A stretch of 33,246 nucleotides of DNA, from positions 1 through 33,246 of the forward strand of contig JAGLDA010000153.1 in the NCBI GenBank assembly GCA_023145955.1. Direction: 5' to 3'. Under the pieces are notes generated by a model. That model ran no database searches and was not told the DNA's origin. It was given only the letters and a program-made list of their open reading frames with translations. The DNA comes from Bacteroidales bacterium. Lineage in GTDB: Bacteria; Bacteroidota; Bacteroidia; Bacteroidales; UBA1556. Below, piece by piece: positions 1 through 8,262 of this stretch (within the stretch, counting starts at the first letter, position 1; every line of letters begins with the position of its first letter). Position numbers and translations under genes: made by a program.

Positions 1-42
1 TTTTTAGACGCTGATTATTATAGTTTTATACGATTTAATTAA
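1..42 (+). CDS. possible 3' end of a plus-strand gene (partial)
   Basis: The first 13 codons of frame 1 are open (ending ...YYSFIRFN) and stop at TAA 40-42. A hairpin followed by a short T-run begins directly after the stop, as expected at a gene end. Too short to recognise a family, and an open stretch of this length can occur by chance. Confidence 0.22.
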   Translation, partial: FLDADYYSFIRFN

Positions 43-46
43 AAAA

Positions 47-79
47 GGCATGTATGAATGCAAACATTGCCGTTTTATT
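47..79 (+). terminator. weak terminator-like hairpin
   Basis: GGCATGT (47-53) pairs with ACATTGCC (64-71) with one bulged T, followed by GTTTTATT. It is flanked upstream by an A-run. It would end a plus-strand gene lying mostly left of the window. Confidence 0.35.
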
Positions 80-123
80 ATACTTAAAAATAGTTTGTGC
101 TAAGCATAGGCCTATTTCACAAA

Positions 124-159
124 AGAAAGGCTACTAAAATATAATTTAGTAGCCTTTCT
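124..159 (-). terminator. terminator of the pspC gene
   Basis: A perfect 15-bp stem (124-138 with 145-159) with a 6-nt loop. Read on the minus strand it follows the pspC stop codon by about 20 nt and is followed by TTTTG. A minus-strand intrinsic terminator is the simplest reading. Confidence 0.8.
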
Positions 160-179
160 ATCAAATATCTAAATAATAT

Positions 180-1796
180 TTATTCAATTTCAATGTTATT
201 ATCATGAATTTCAAATTCCTTCCCGTTTTTATTTATAATAATTCTATCATTATAACTATCAATAAAAACAAAACCACTTTTTTTATCTTTACATAAATCT
301 AAGTCAAACATAGTAGTGTTCTCCATAGAATTAACAAATTGAACGCTTTTGCCTTCAGGAATTCTAATTATAATTTCCATATGCTGCCCTCTGAATTGAT
401 TATCTTTAGGATAACTACAGAAAGCTTCGAGTGTAATAAGGCTATCCATTTGTGCATAACCATAATTAATTTTCTTAGCATTATTTTGAGCCATTCTATA
501 ACTGCTACCATGCGAAATGCGAACCAATTCGATGCTAAGTTCCTCTTTAGAATTTATTATTCTGGTTTCAATACTAGGGTTTATATAATACATACTATCT
601 GTGGCGCAGAATAAGTATTGTCCATTCATAGAGTTTATTAGTGGATAAGCAATGTCAGAATTAGAATTTGCTAGTTCAATATATAATGTATCACTATTAG
701 TATTTTCTAGTTCTATAAAATGGCTAAGTTCGGCCTCTCTATGAAAATCGTTAGCTGAGCGGGCAACGCTAAATACAAATATTACAAGCGATACTAGCCA
801 TATGGTAAATAATGTTACACCTATTATTTTATTCTTATACTTTATTCCAAATATTAGTTTAATTCCTTGGTATACCACCGCAATCAAAGGAATAATCATA
901 ACCATTGTTAGAGAGTTTACAATCATGCTTATTTCTGCCGAATTGCTTGAAAAAACATTAAGGAACTCTGTTAAAGAGAATACAGTAATACTAGGTATTA
1001 GAGTAAATAATAACGCTCCTCCTCCAATAAAAGTAGGTACTAAAGCAATTATTAGAATTAATGCTACAAAAGCAAATATAATTCCTATAAATGTACCAAT
1101 GAACTTTATAAAACCTTCTAAAATCCTAATTATCACATGAGCAACTTTCTCAAATATTGTTAGCTCTCCTTTTTTTTTACTAAAGTGCTTATCCTTCATA
1201 TCATTTAGGCTGTCAGCAATATCATCATACTCTTTCTTAATGGTACGTTTTATATTTTCAAGAGTAACTTCCTCGCCACGCATCTCTAGTTTTTGCGTAG
1301 TTGTATTGGCAATTGGTATTACAATCCAAAGAATAATATAAACAAGTATACTCATTCCAAATATAGTAAGAAATACAAATGCTAACCTTATCCATATTGT
1401 ATCAATATCAAAATATGCAGACAAACCACCTGCTACTCCGCCTACCACTTTATTATCTGGATCACGATATAGCTTTCTCTTTATTCTACCACCAGTAGTA
1501 GTGTATGTTTGCTCGCTGTATGTTTGTGATTCTTCTTCATCAGAAAACTCACTTGGCTCACCCATAATTTGTATCACAGATTCTACTAAAGCTTTATCAA
1601 CAACAGCTTCATCACCATTTTTCTCAACAAACATTTCAGCTATTCGTGATTCAATATCTGAAATAATTTCATCAGCGCTTCTGCCATTACCAAAATGATA
1701 TCTTAATCTATCTAGGTAGGATTGCAATAAATTATGCGCATCATCATCGATATTAAAAATTACGCCATTAATATTTACTCGTATATTGTTTTTCAT
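180..1796 (-). CDS. PspC-domain membrane protein
   Basis: A 538-residue protein of the PspC type, related to phage-shock/envelope-stress membrane proteins. The N-terminal ~90 residues are a soluble region common in Bacteroidota PspC proteins. The PspC domain lies at about 106-164, with the conserved stretch RKLYRDPDNKVVGGVAGGLS followed by a membrane segment (137-162). Further membrane segments lie near 232-275, 292-318 and 325-346. The rest (about 350-538) is a soluble C-terminal domain, probably extracytoplasmic, ending in beta-rich sequence. It starts 21 nt after the padR stop codon, so the two form one operon in which the PadR regulator probably controls both. The function is inferred from the family; the actual stress signal is unknown. 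Confidence 0.88.
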   Translation of the reverse strand: MKNNIRVNINGVIFNIDDDAHNLLQSYLDRLRYHFGNGRSADEIISDIESRIAEMFVEKNGDEAVVDKALVESVIQIMGEPSEFSDEEESQTYSEQTYTTTGGRIKRKLYRDPDNKVVGGVAGGLSAYFDIDTIWIRLAFVFLTIFGMSILVYIILWIVIPIANTTTQKLEMRGEEVTLENIKRTIKKEYDDIADSLNDMKDKHFSKKKGELTIFEKVAHVIIRILEGFIKFIGTFIGIIFAFVALILIIALVPTFIGGGALLFTLIPSITVFSLTEFLNVFSSNSAEISMIVNSLTMVMIIPLIAVVYQGIKLIFGIKYKNKIIGVTLFTIWLVSLVIFVFSVARSANDFHREAELSHFIELENTNSDTLYIELANSNSDIAYPLINSMNGQYLFCATDSMYYINPSIETRIINSKEELSIELVRISHGSSYRMAQNNAKKINYGYAQMDSLITLEAFCSYPKDNQFRGQHMEIIIRIPEGKSVQFVNSMENTTMFDLDLCKDKKSGFVFIDSYNDRIIINKNGKEFEIHDNNIEIE

Positions 1797-1817
1797 CTTT
1801 ATGTATTTTCTTTGTTA

Positions 1818-2144
1818 TTATTTTTTTATTAGTGTTTGTATTGATTTCGACATCTCAGTCCAGCCTTCTAGCAACTGCTTAAAAGTATTTTTTCCTAATT
1901 CTGTAATTGTATAATACTTGCGCGGTGGGCCTGATTTTGACTCTTCCCAACGATATTCAAGCAGACCTTCGTTCTTAAGCCTGGTAAGCAATGGATAAAG
2001 TGTACCTTCAACAACTAGAAGCTTAGCTTCTTTGAGTTGAGAAATTATATCAGATGCATAGGCTTCCTTTTTTGTAATTATACTAAGTATAACCATCTCA
2101 AGAACACCTTTCTTCATCTGAGCTTTTGTTTTTTCTATATTCAT
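1818..2144 (-). CDS. PadR-family transcriptional regulator
   Basis: A small winged-helix DNA-binding protein. PadR features are the MKKGVLEMVILSII opening helix, the region around residues 20-45, and the VEGTLYPLLTRLKNEGLLEYRWEE recognition-helix/wing segment, then PPRKYYTITELGK. The start at 2144 (MNIEKTKAQMKKG) is chosen because it matches usual family length (108 residues); an in-frame ATG at 2177 would add 11 residues of unfamiliar sequence. PadR proteins usually repress their own operon and a neighbouring membrane protein or transporter gene. Here pspC follows at 21 nt, and a perfect palindrome covers the promoter, which fits autorepression. The effector ligand is unknown. Confidence 0.9.
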   Translation of the reverse strand: MNIEKTKAQMKKGVLEMVILSIITKKEAYASDIISQLKEAKLLVVEGTLYPLLTRLKNEGLLEYRWEESKSGPPRKYYTITELGKNTFKQLLEGWTEMSKSIQTLIKK

Positions 2145-2221
2145 ATTAAATTGTATTAGTAGTTTATGAATAATCAAAATGAGATTAATTTCCTCACTCC
2201 CATTTCTGAGTTATTGCGCTG

Positions 2222-2252
2222 CAAAGTAAAGTCTTTTTTTAGTACTATGCAA
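2222..2252 (-). promoter_or_regulatory. padR-pspC promoter
   Basis: On the minus strand, TTG (complement of 2250-2252), a 20-nt spacer, then TTACTTTG (complement of 2222-2229), one base off the Bacteroidota -7 consensus TAnnTTTG. The expected transcript start is near 2216, about 70 nt upstream of padR. Confidence 0.55.
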
Positions 2253-2262
2253 CACATAGTAC
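2242..2262. promoter_or_regulatory. perfect palindrome, candidate PadR operator
   Basis: GTACTATG-N5-CATAGTAC is a perfect 8+8 inverted repeat. It covers the -33 element of the padR-pspC promoter, so a bound dimer would block RNA polymerase. PadR proteins bind dyads with inward ATG/CAT half-sites, which this resembles. The assignment to PadR is an inference from position. Confidence 0.6.
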
Positions 2263-2419
2263 CTAATAATCCATAATATTTGTTAAAAACTACTACTATA
2301 TGTTTATTATAAGCTGATAGTAAGTGATATAAATAGTAAATAAATAAAATGAAATATATATTCTCTATAATTTGAATTGCGATTTATCACCTTAAAACAG
2401 TACTTTGACTATATTTTTA

Positions 2420-2453
2420 TTGTACATTTTGAATAATTGTTATAGTATCTTTG
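2420..2453 (+). promoter_or_regulatory. promoter of the candidate small RNA
   Basis: TTG at 2420-2422, a 23-nt spacer and TATCTTTG at 2446-2453, a full match to the -7 consensus TAnnTTTG. The expected start is about 2459-2460, just before the first hairpin. The spacer is at the long end of the usual range. Confidence 0.5.
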
Positions 2454-2458
2454 TTTTT

Positions 2459-2580
2459 CAAATAACAGTAGTTCTATACTGTTATAAGAAATTTGTTTTA
2501 TATGGTAACAACAACTTACCATGGTTTGTGTTTTGCTCTCGAGAAATTGGTTTTTTCTCGAGAGCTTTGTTTTTTTTATT
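2459..2580 (+). ncRNA. candidate structured small RNA (three hairpins)
   Basis: Between the divergent padR and protease genes there is a self-contained unit of about 120 nt. Hairpin 1 is a perfect 9-bp stem (2462-2470 with 2477-2485). Hairpin 2 is a perfect 7-bp stem (2502-2508 with 2516-2522). Hairpin 3 is a 12-bp stem (2535-2546 with 2554-2565) followed by a T-rich tail, that is, an intrinsic terminator. A consensus promoter lies immediately upstream, and the protease has its own -7 box downstream (2634-2641), so this is not simply the protease leader. An alternative pairing of 2484-2489 with 2496-2501 competes with hairpins 1 and 2. No known family is recognised. The only open frame here (2405-2593) gives an unconvincing protein. 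Confidence 0.5.
2535..2579 (+). terminator. intrinsic terminator of the candidate small RNA
   Basis: GCTCTCGAGAAA (2535-2546) pairs perfectly with TTTCTCGAGAGC (2554-2565) across a 7-nt loop, followed by a T-rich tail. No plus-strand protein gene precedes it. Confidence 0.75.
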
Positions 2581-2633
2581 GAAAAACAAATGAAATATTA
2601 TATATTAATTTATAGCAGTTTCACTATATTTTT

Positions 2634-2641
2634 TATCTTTG
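2634..2641 (+). promoter_or_regulatory. -7 box of the protease gene
   Basis: TATCTTTG matches TAnnTTTG exactly and ends 24 nt before the ATG at 2666. No clear -33 TTG is seen. It implies a leader of about 18 nt. Confidence 0.5.
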
Positions 2642-2665
2642 TGCCACACAAATAAACACACTTAA

Positions 2666-5600
2666 ATGAGAAAACAACTACTATTAATCCTTATTACATC
2701 GCTAATATGGACCAACTTATTTTCACAGACATATACTGGAACAAAAGCAAAGAACTTAGTTAATGGCGCTAAGGAAGTCCATATTAACATAGCTACTAAT
2801 CAAATAGACTATGTATTATTTGACGCAAAAAATAGAATTTCAGAAAAGAATCTTCCTGAATGGATAAAACGTAATTATAAATTAGATGATAATATAGGGC
2901 TATTAGAAATAAACCAACTAACAGATAAGTTAAGCCAAACCCATATTAGGTATAAACTTACTGTAGATAATTATCCTGTGCATGATGCCATGATAATAGC
3001 ACATATTAAAGATAATATGGTTTTTGCTATTAATGGAATCATTCAACTCTCTGCACAAGGGAATTATTCAAAAGCAATTACCGAAACCATGGCATTACAA
3101 TATGCTGTGAATAAAATTGGTGCTCAAACGTATAAATGGGAAATTGATTCTGAGAATAAATTTATTCAAAATTTTACAGAAGGAAAAGTAACAAGTTTCA
3201 AGCCTATTGCAGAATATGAGATAATAAAAAACAATAATGAATACAGGCTTGCATACGTATTTGATATCTACGCTCATAACCCTATGAGTCGCCAGGATGT
3301 TTATGTTGATGCACAGAATGGAGATATCCTATTTATAAACAAAACTATACATAATGCAGATGTTATTGGCTCTGCATTAACAAAATATAGTGGTACTCAA
3401 AATATAGTTACAGACTCTTATAATGGTACTTATCGTTTGCGTGAGAGTGGCAGAGGTTTGGGAATAGAAACTTATGACCTAAACAATGCAACTTCTTATG
3501 GTGGAGCAGTTGATTTTACTGATACTGATAACTATTGGAATAATGTAAATACTCAGCAAGATGAAATTGCAACTGATGCACATTGGGGCATGGAAATGAC
3601 TTATGATTATTATTTTAATAAGCATAACCGAAATAGTATTGATGGTAATGGGTTTAAATTAGTTTCCTATGTACATTATAGCACAAATTATGCTAATGCA
3701 TTTTGGAATGGACAATTTATGACATTTGGTGATGGTAATTCTACTTGGGATCCTTTGGTTGCACTAGATATTGTAGGACATGAAATATCTCATGGTCTTA
3801 CCTCTTTCACCGCAAATTTAGACTATGTAGATGAATCAGGGGCTATGAATGAGGCTTTTAGCGATATTTTTGGAACATCAATTGAATTTTATGCAAAACC
3901 AGCCACCGCAAATTGGGATATGGGTGAGGATATTGGTGTGCCAATGCGCTCTATGTCTGATCCGCAATCCAAAGGTGACCCTGATACATACTTAGGAACG
4001 AACTACTATTTAGGCACAGCAGATAATGGCGGTGTACATACAAATAGTGGTGTTTTAAACTTTATTTATTACCTAATGAGTGATGGTGATAGCGGTACTA
4101 ACGATCATAATGATGTATATAATGTAGCCGGAACAGGAATTGATACTGCTGGTGCAATTGCATTTAGAGCATTAACTGTATATCTTACAAATACATCTCA
4201 ATATGCTGATGCTAGATACTATTTTATAAAATCTGCAATTGATTTGTATGGTCCATGCTCTACCCCTGTTGAAACTACTACTAATGCATTTTATGCAGCT
4301 GGTATTGGGGCGCAATATCAAGCAGGTGTACAGGCTGATTTCGATGCAGAAACTAAAAACTATTGTCAACCCAATGCCACTGTGAATTTTATAAATATGA
4401 GTAATAATGGCATGAACTATTTATGGAATTTTGGTGATGGAAATACAAGTACAGATTATAACCCCACACATGATTATACTAGTTTTGGCAATTTTGTTGT
4501 AACTCTAATTACTGAAGGTGGAAGCTGTGGTTCTGATACTATTATTAAGGATAATTTTATATCTGTAGATACTATAAATCCATGTATTTCGTATATGCCT
4601 AGTTCTGGTACTCAATTATTAACATCATGTAGTGGAGTGCTTTACGATGATGGTGGCAGCTCCAATTATTCTGATAATATGAATGTAATAACCACAATAG
4701 CTCCTGTGGGTGCAAATTCTGTTGTACTTACATTTACTCAGTTCGATTTTGAATCTGGTTACGATTATTTAAAAATATATGATGGACCAAATACAAGCTC
4801 TCCACTAATAGGGTCTTATGATGGTAATACATTACCTAATGGAGGAACTATAACTGCAAATAGTGGCACCATAACAATATTGGAGCAAACTGATGTAATG
4901 GTAAATGAATCAGGCTTTGTTGCTAGCTGGCAATGTACTTTCACTGCTGTGGCTCCTATTAGCGAATTTGAAGCAAATGATACAAGTAGTTGTACAGGTA
5001 TTGTAAACTTCACAAATATTAGTCAGAATGGACCTACTAGTTTTAGCTGGGATTTTGGTGATGGAAATACATCCTCTGCACAAAACCCAAGTCATTCATA
5101 TACACAAAATGGAATATATACAGTAAGTCTAACTACCACAAATGCTTATGGTTTTAATAATATAACAAAAAGCAATTATATAAAAGTAAACATGCCATTA
5201 TCACCAATTGCAAATTCAGTAGCTCAATGTGCAACAGGTGTTGTACAGCTTACAGCTTCGGGCAATGGTTTACTTAAATGGTATGATAGTCAAACTTCAA
5301 ATACTGTACTTGATACAGGAGCTGTATTTACAACTCCTAACCTAACACAAAGTACGGCATATTGGGTAGAGAATTCTGTAGAAAAACTGCCACAAACTGG
5401 AGGAATGAATGCTGTTGCAAATAATGGTGGCATATTAACTTATGAGCAATCACTAATTTTTGATGTATTTAAAGCGTCTTCACTCAAAAGCGTAGATGTA
5501 TATGTTACCTCTGCAGGGTCTAGAACTATTAAACTTCAGAATGCTAGCGGAACAACTTTAGAATCCAAGACTGTAACAGTAGCCTCTGGATGGAATACTG

Positions 5601-6331
5601 TTGAATTGGATTTTGATTTACCAATAGCTACTAATCTAATGCTTACAGGAACTAATATGTGGCGTCATAATAGCAATGTATCATATCCTTATAATATACC
5701 TGGCATACTGAGTATTACAAAGAGTAGTGCCAGTAGCAACGCTACGAGCTATTACTATTATTTCTATAATTGGATAGTTCAAGAAAATGCATGTATTAGC
5801 GATAGAATAGAAGTTAATGCTTTTATAAATTCAGCAACTCCAATTGTAGATTTTGCAATAACAAATAATGATCCTTATGTAGATTTTACTAATAATACTG
5901 TAAATAATGGTATTGCACATTGGAATTATGGCGATCAAGCTACTAGTAATAAGCAAAATCCTACTCACTTATATCTTAATAATGGCACTTATAACGTAGA
6001 GCTAACTGTAGATAATGGGTGTGGTGTTCTTGCTCTTACAAAAACTGTAACCATTAATTTAGCAACATCTATTAACGAGATTGAAGAGGATTTGATTAGT
6101 AAAATATATCCTAATCCTAATAATGGAATATTTAGTATCGAAATTAATGCTGATAAAAAATATAAAGAAATGGAAATATATAATTCCATAGGATTATTGG
6201 TGTATAATTCTACAATTTCAATAGGAAAATCAATTGTAGAAATTGATATTAGTAATATGAGTCCTGGTATGTATTTGATAAATCTAAAATCAAGCGACAC
6301 TAACACTAGCCTTAAATTTATCAAAAAATAA
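2666..6331 (+). CDS. secreted thermolysin-like (M4) metalloprotease with T9SS sorting domain
   Basis: A 1221-residue secreted zinc endopeptidase. In order: signal peptide (1-20), FTP/PepSY-type propeptide (about 45-230), M4 catalytic domain (about 235-565), PKD repeat (570-640), CUB domain (650-762), second PKD (765-845), Ig-like segment (850-905), an unassigned beta-rich domain (910-1060), third PKD (1062-1132) and a C-terminal T9SS sorting domain (1145-1221, beginning IYPNPNNGIF). The catalytic set is complete: zinc ligands H372 and H376 in HEISH, general base E373, third ligand E396 in NEAFSD exactly 20 residues after H376 as in thermolysin, and H458 in GGVHTNSG. It should be exported by Sec, moved across the outer membrane by the type IX system and displayed or released, with the propeptide removed. 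The accessory domains suggest binding to protein or polysaccharide. It stands alone, with its own promoter and terminator. Confidence 0.95.
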   Translation: MRKQLLLILITSLIWTNLFSQTYTGTKAKNLVNGAKEVHINIATNQIDYVLFDAKNRISEKNLPEWIKRNYKLDDNIGLLEINQLTDKLSQTHIRYKLTVDNYPVHDAMIIAHIKDNMVFAINGIIQLSAQGNYSKAITETMALQYAVNKIGAQTYKWEIDSENKFIQNFTEGKVTSFKPIAEYEIIKNNNEYRLAYVFDIYAHNPMSRQDVYVDAQNGDILFINKTIHNADVIGSALTKYSGTQNIVTDSYNGTYRLRESGRGLGIETYDLNNATSYGGAVDFTDTDNYWNNVNTQQDEIATDAHWGMEMTYDYYFNKHNRNSIDGNGFKLVSYVHYSTNYANAFWNGQFMTFGDGNSTWDPLVALDIVGHEISHGLTSFTANLDYVDESGAMNEAFSDIFGTSIEFYAKPATANWDMGEDIGVPMRSMSDPQSKGDPDTYLGTNYYLGTADNGGVHTNSGVLNFIYYLMSDGDSGTNDHNDVYNVAGTGIDTAGAIAFRALTVYLTNTSQYADARYYFIKSAIDLYGPCSTPVETTTNAFYAAGIGAQYQAGVQADFDAETKNYCQPNATVNFINMSNNGMNYLWNFGDGNTSTDYNPTHDYTSFGNFVVTLITEGGSCGSDTIIKDNFISVDTINPCISYMPSSGTQLLTSCSGVLYDDGGSSNYSDNMNVITTIAPVGANSVVLTFTQFDFESGYDYLKIYDGPNTSSPLIGSYDGNTLPNGGTITANSGTITILEQTDVMVNESGFVASWQCTFTAVAPISEFEANDTSSCTGIVNFTNISQNGPTSFSWDFGDGNTSSAQNPSHSYTQNGIYTVSLTTTNAYGFNNITKSNYIKVNMPLSPIANSVAQCATGVVQLTASGNGLLKWYDSQTSNTVLDTGAVFTTPNLTQSTAYWVENSVEKLPQTGGMNAVANNGGILTYEQSLIFDVFKASSLKSVDVYVTSAGSRTIKLQNASGTTLESKTVTVASGWNTVELDFDLPIATNLMLTGTNMWRHNSNVSYPYNIPGILSITKSSASSNATSYYYYFYNWIVQENACISDRIEVNAFINSATPIVDFAITNNDPYVDFTNNTVNNGIAHWNYGDQATSNKQNPTHLYLNNGTYNVELTVDNGCGVLALTKTVTINLATSINEIEEDLISKIYPNPNNGIFSIEINADKKYKEMEIYNSIGLLVYNSTISIGKSIVEIDISNMSPGMYLINLKSSDTNTSLKFIKK

Positions 6332-6343
6332 TATAGTAAACTT

Positions 6344-6380
6344 GACTCACTAACTCATTGATTGTGTTAGTGAGTCTTTT
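6344..6380 (+). terminator. terminator of the protease gene
   Basis: GACTCACTAAC (6344-6354) pairs perfectly with GTTAGTGAGTC (6366-6376) and is followed by TTTT. It lies 12 nt after the protease stop codon. Confidence 0.85.
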
Positions 6381-6402
6381 ATACTATTAGCAAAGTATTA
6401 AA

Positions 6403-6876
6403 ATGAATTCTAAAGAAAAATTTCTTTCAAAAGCCATAGAACTAGCAAGTAAAAATGTAAAGAGTGGCAATGGTGGTCCTTTTGGAGCTATAATAGTGAA
6501 AGATGGGGAAATTATAGCTACAGGAGTAAATAATGTAACTACAAATAATGACCCAACAGCTCATGCAGAGGTTACTGCAATAAGAAATGCCTGTGAGAAA
6601 TTAGGCTCATTTCAGTTGGATGGTTGTGAAATATATTCTAGCTGCGAACCCTGCCCTATGTGTTTGGGAGCAATTTATTGGGCGCGTATTAAAGGTTTGT
6701 ATTTTGCTGCAAATAAACATGATGCTGCAGATGCCGGATTCGATGATTCTTTTATTTATGATGAAATAGAACTTGATTATTCAAAGCGTAGTATACTAAC
6801 AGAAATAATTGATTTAAATAATAAAACTCAACCATTTATAGATTGGAAAAATTCTGAATTTAATATAGAGTACTAA
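6403..6876 (+). CDS. guaD: guanine deaminase (cytidine-deaminase fold)
   Basis: A 157-residue zinc deaminase close to Bacillus GuaD, converting guanine to xanthine in purine salvage or use as a nitrogen source. Zinc ligands are H54 (in PTAHAEVTAIR), C84 and C87 (in EPCPMC); E56 is the proton-transferring Glu. The stretch AADAGFDDSFIYDEI near the C-terminus is typical of bacterial guanine deaminases and separates it from tRNA adenosine deaminase TadA, which is the main alternative. Length matches the family (about 156). It begins shortly after the protease terminator and is read alone; the next gene is on the other strand. Confidence 0.88.
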   Translation: MNSKEKFLSKAIELASKNVKSGNGGPFGAIIVKDGEIIATGVNNVTTNNDPTAHAEVTAIRNACEKLGSFQLDGCEIYSSCEPCPMCLGAIYWARIKGLYFAANKHDAADAGFDDSFIYDEIELDYSKRSILTEIIDLNNKTQPFIDWKNSEFNIEY

Positions 6877-6886
6877 TTATTATTCC

Positions 6887-8110
6887 CTACATAAAAGCTG
6901 CTATCATCAAACTCAAATCTTGGTATCTAATATCGTACTTTTCGGCAATGCTACGGAAAGTAATTTTGCCATTATAAATATAAATGCCATTTCTAACGCC
7001 CGAATCATTTACAATAAGTTGATTAATACCACCTCCGTCATGCAAACGCAGTATAAATGGTGCGAAATAATTACTCAGAGCATATGAAGAAGTATGTGGC
7101 GTTCGTGATGAAATGTTTGGAACACAGTAATGAGTTACACCATGTTTTTTATATACAGGATTAATGTGATTAGTAACCTTCGAAGTTTCAATACAACCGC
7201 CTTTATCAATGCTTATATCCACAATTACAGAACCTTCTTTCATGTTTTTCACCATATCTTCAGTAACAATAGCCGGAGCATTATTATTTATTACATCCAT
7301 TGCTCCAATAACCACATCTGCAGTTTTAAGAGCTTTTGATAGTACATCAGGAAGAATAATAGAAGAATAAATAGATACTCCAATATTGGATTGTAAACGG
7401 CGAATATTAGAAATTGAATTATCAAACACCTTAACTAGAGCACCCAGTCCCAAGGCTGTTTTGGTAGCAGCTTCAGCAATTGTTCCTGAGCCTAAAATTA
7501 CTATTTCTGAAGGATTAATACCTATAAAACCTCCAAGCATTTTACCACGTCCCCACTCCGAATCAGAAAGATAACTGGAGGCAATCAATATGGAAGTTGA
7601 ACCTACAATTTCTGATATGGAATGTAATATTGGATGCTCATTGGTATTATTTTTTATATGCTCATAAGATAATGCAGTTATTCCTTTATTCATAAGAGCT
7701 TTATAATATTCTTTATTTTGAACTCTTTCATGTAAAGCAGAAATAATAATCACCTTTTTCTTCAACATATATATTTCCTCAATGGTAGCAGGAGCAATTT
7801 TTAGAATTATATCGCATTGATACACTTCCATAGCTGAATCTACAATGATAGCCCCAGCATTGGCATATTCTTCATTTGTAAAATTTGCTTTTAAACCAGC
7901 GTCTTTTTCAACAATAACTTCAATATTATTCACCACAAGCATTGATACAGCAGAAGGAACTAACGCTACTCTTTTCTCTTGAAGTACAGTCTCTTTAGGA
8001 ATTCCAATGTTTATGCTTTTAGAATCTTTTTTAACCATCAGTAATTCCTCTTGAGGCATTATTTGCACCGACTGTGCCATTTTGATATAAGACTTTTGCT
8101 GCTTTGCCAT
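6887..8110 (-). CDS. ald: alanine dehydrogenase
   Basis: A 407-residue NAD-dependent oxidoreductase of the alanine dehydrogenase / transhydrogenase alpha family, interconverting L-alanine and pyruvate plus ammonia. Seen are the N-terminal substrate domain beginning GIPKETVLQEKRVALVP (substrate-binding Arg and Lys of the family), the KIAPAT and ALHERVQ segments, and the Rossmann stretch VILGSGTIAEAATKTALGLG. The first ~35 residues are an extension seen in Bacteroidota members. The start at 8110 (MAKQQKSYIKMAQ) is preferred over an upstream in-frame ATG at 8155 because a perfect -7 box (TATTTTTG, complement of 8134-8141) places transcription start near 8127, inside the longer version. It is convergent with guaD. 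Confidence 0.88.
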   Translation of the reverse strand: MAKQQKSYIKMAQSVQIMPQEELLMVKKDSKSINIGIPKETVLQEKRVALVPSAVSMLVVNNIEVIVEKDAGLKANFTNEEYANAGAIIVDSAMEVYQCDIILKIAPATIEEIYMLKKKVIIISALHERVQNKEYYKALMNKGITALSYEHIKNNTNEHPILHSISEIVGSTSILIASSYLSDSEWGRGKMLGGFIGINPSEIVILGSGTIAEAATKTALGLGALVKVFDNSISNIRRLQSNIGVSIYSSIILPDVLSKALKTADVVIGAMDVINNNAPAIVTEDMVKNMKEGSVIVDISIDKGGCIETSKVTNHINPVYKKHGVTHYCVPNISSRTPHTSSYALSNYFAPFILRLHDGGGINQLIVNDSGVRNGIYIYNGKITFRSIAEKYDIRYQDLSLMIAAFM

Positions 8111-8133
8111 AGTACTATTATTTATTTCATTGT

Positions 8134-8141
8134 CAAAAATA
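8134..8141 (-). promoter_or_regulatory. -7 box of ald
   Basis: Minus-strand TATTTTTG fits TAnnTTTG. Expected start near 8127 gives a leader of about 17 nt to the ATG at 8110. No clear -33 element. Confidence 0.45.
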
Positions 8142-8249
8142 ATATAAAAATGCATTGCTATTACGTTATTGCATATAGTTTTATAATTAGCAGCAAATAA
8201 AAAATAATAATTATTTTCATTTTTATTAGCAATGTATAATCAAAAAGAA

Positions 8250-8257
8250 TATTTTTG
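8250..8257 (+). promoter_or_regulatory. -7 box of cca, implying a near-leaderless transcript
   Basis: TATTTTTG ends 5 nt before the cca ATG at 8263. If used, transcription would start at or within a few bases of the start codon. No -33 TTG is evident at the expected distance. Confidence 0.4.
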
Positions 8258-8262
8258 CAATA

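Noticed and set aside
2405..2593. 62-residue plus-strand open frame between padR and the protease
   Set aside because: It overlaps the hairpins and terminator, has no family resemblance, and its first codons lie upstream of the predicted transcript start.
5989..6324. 111-residue minus-strand open frame inside the protease
   Set aside because: It lies antisense to the well-supported PKD/T9SS region and has no recognisable motif; a shadow of the real frame.
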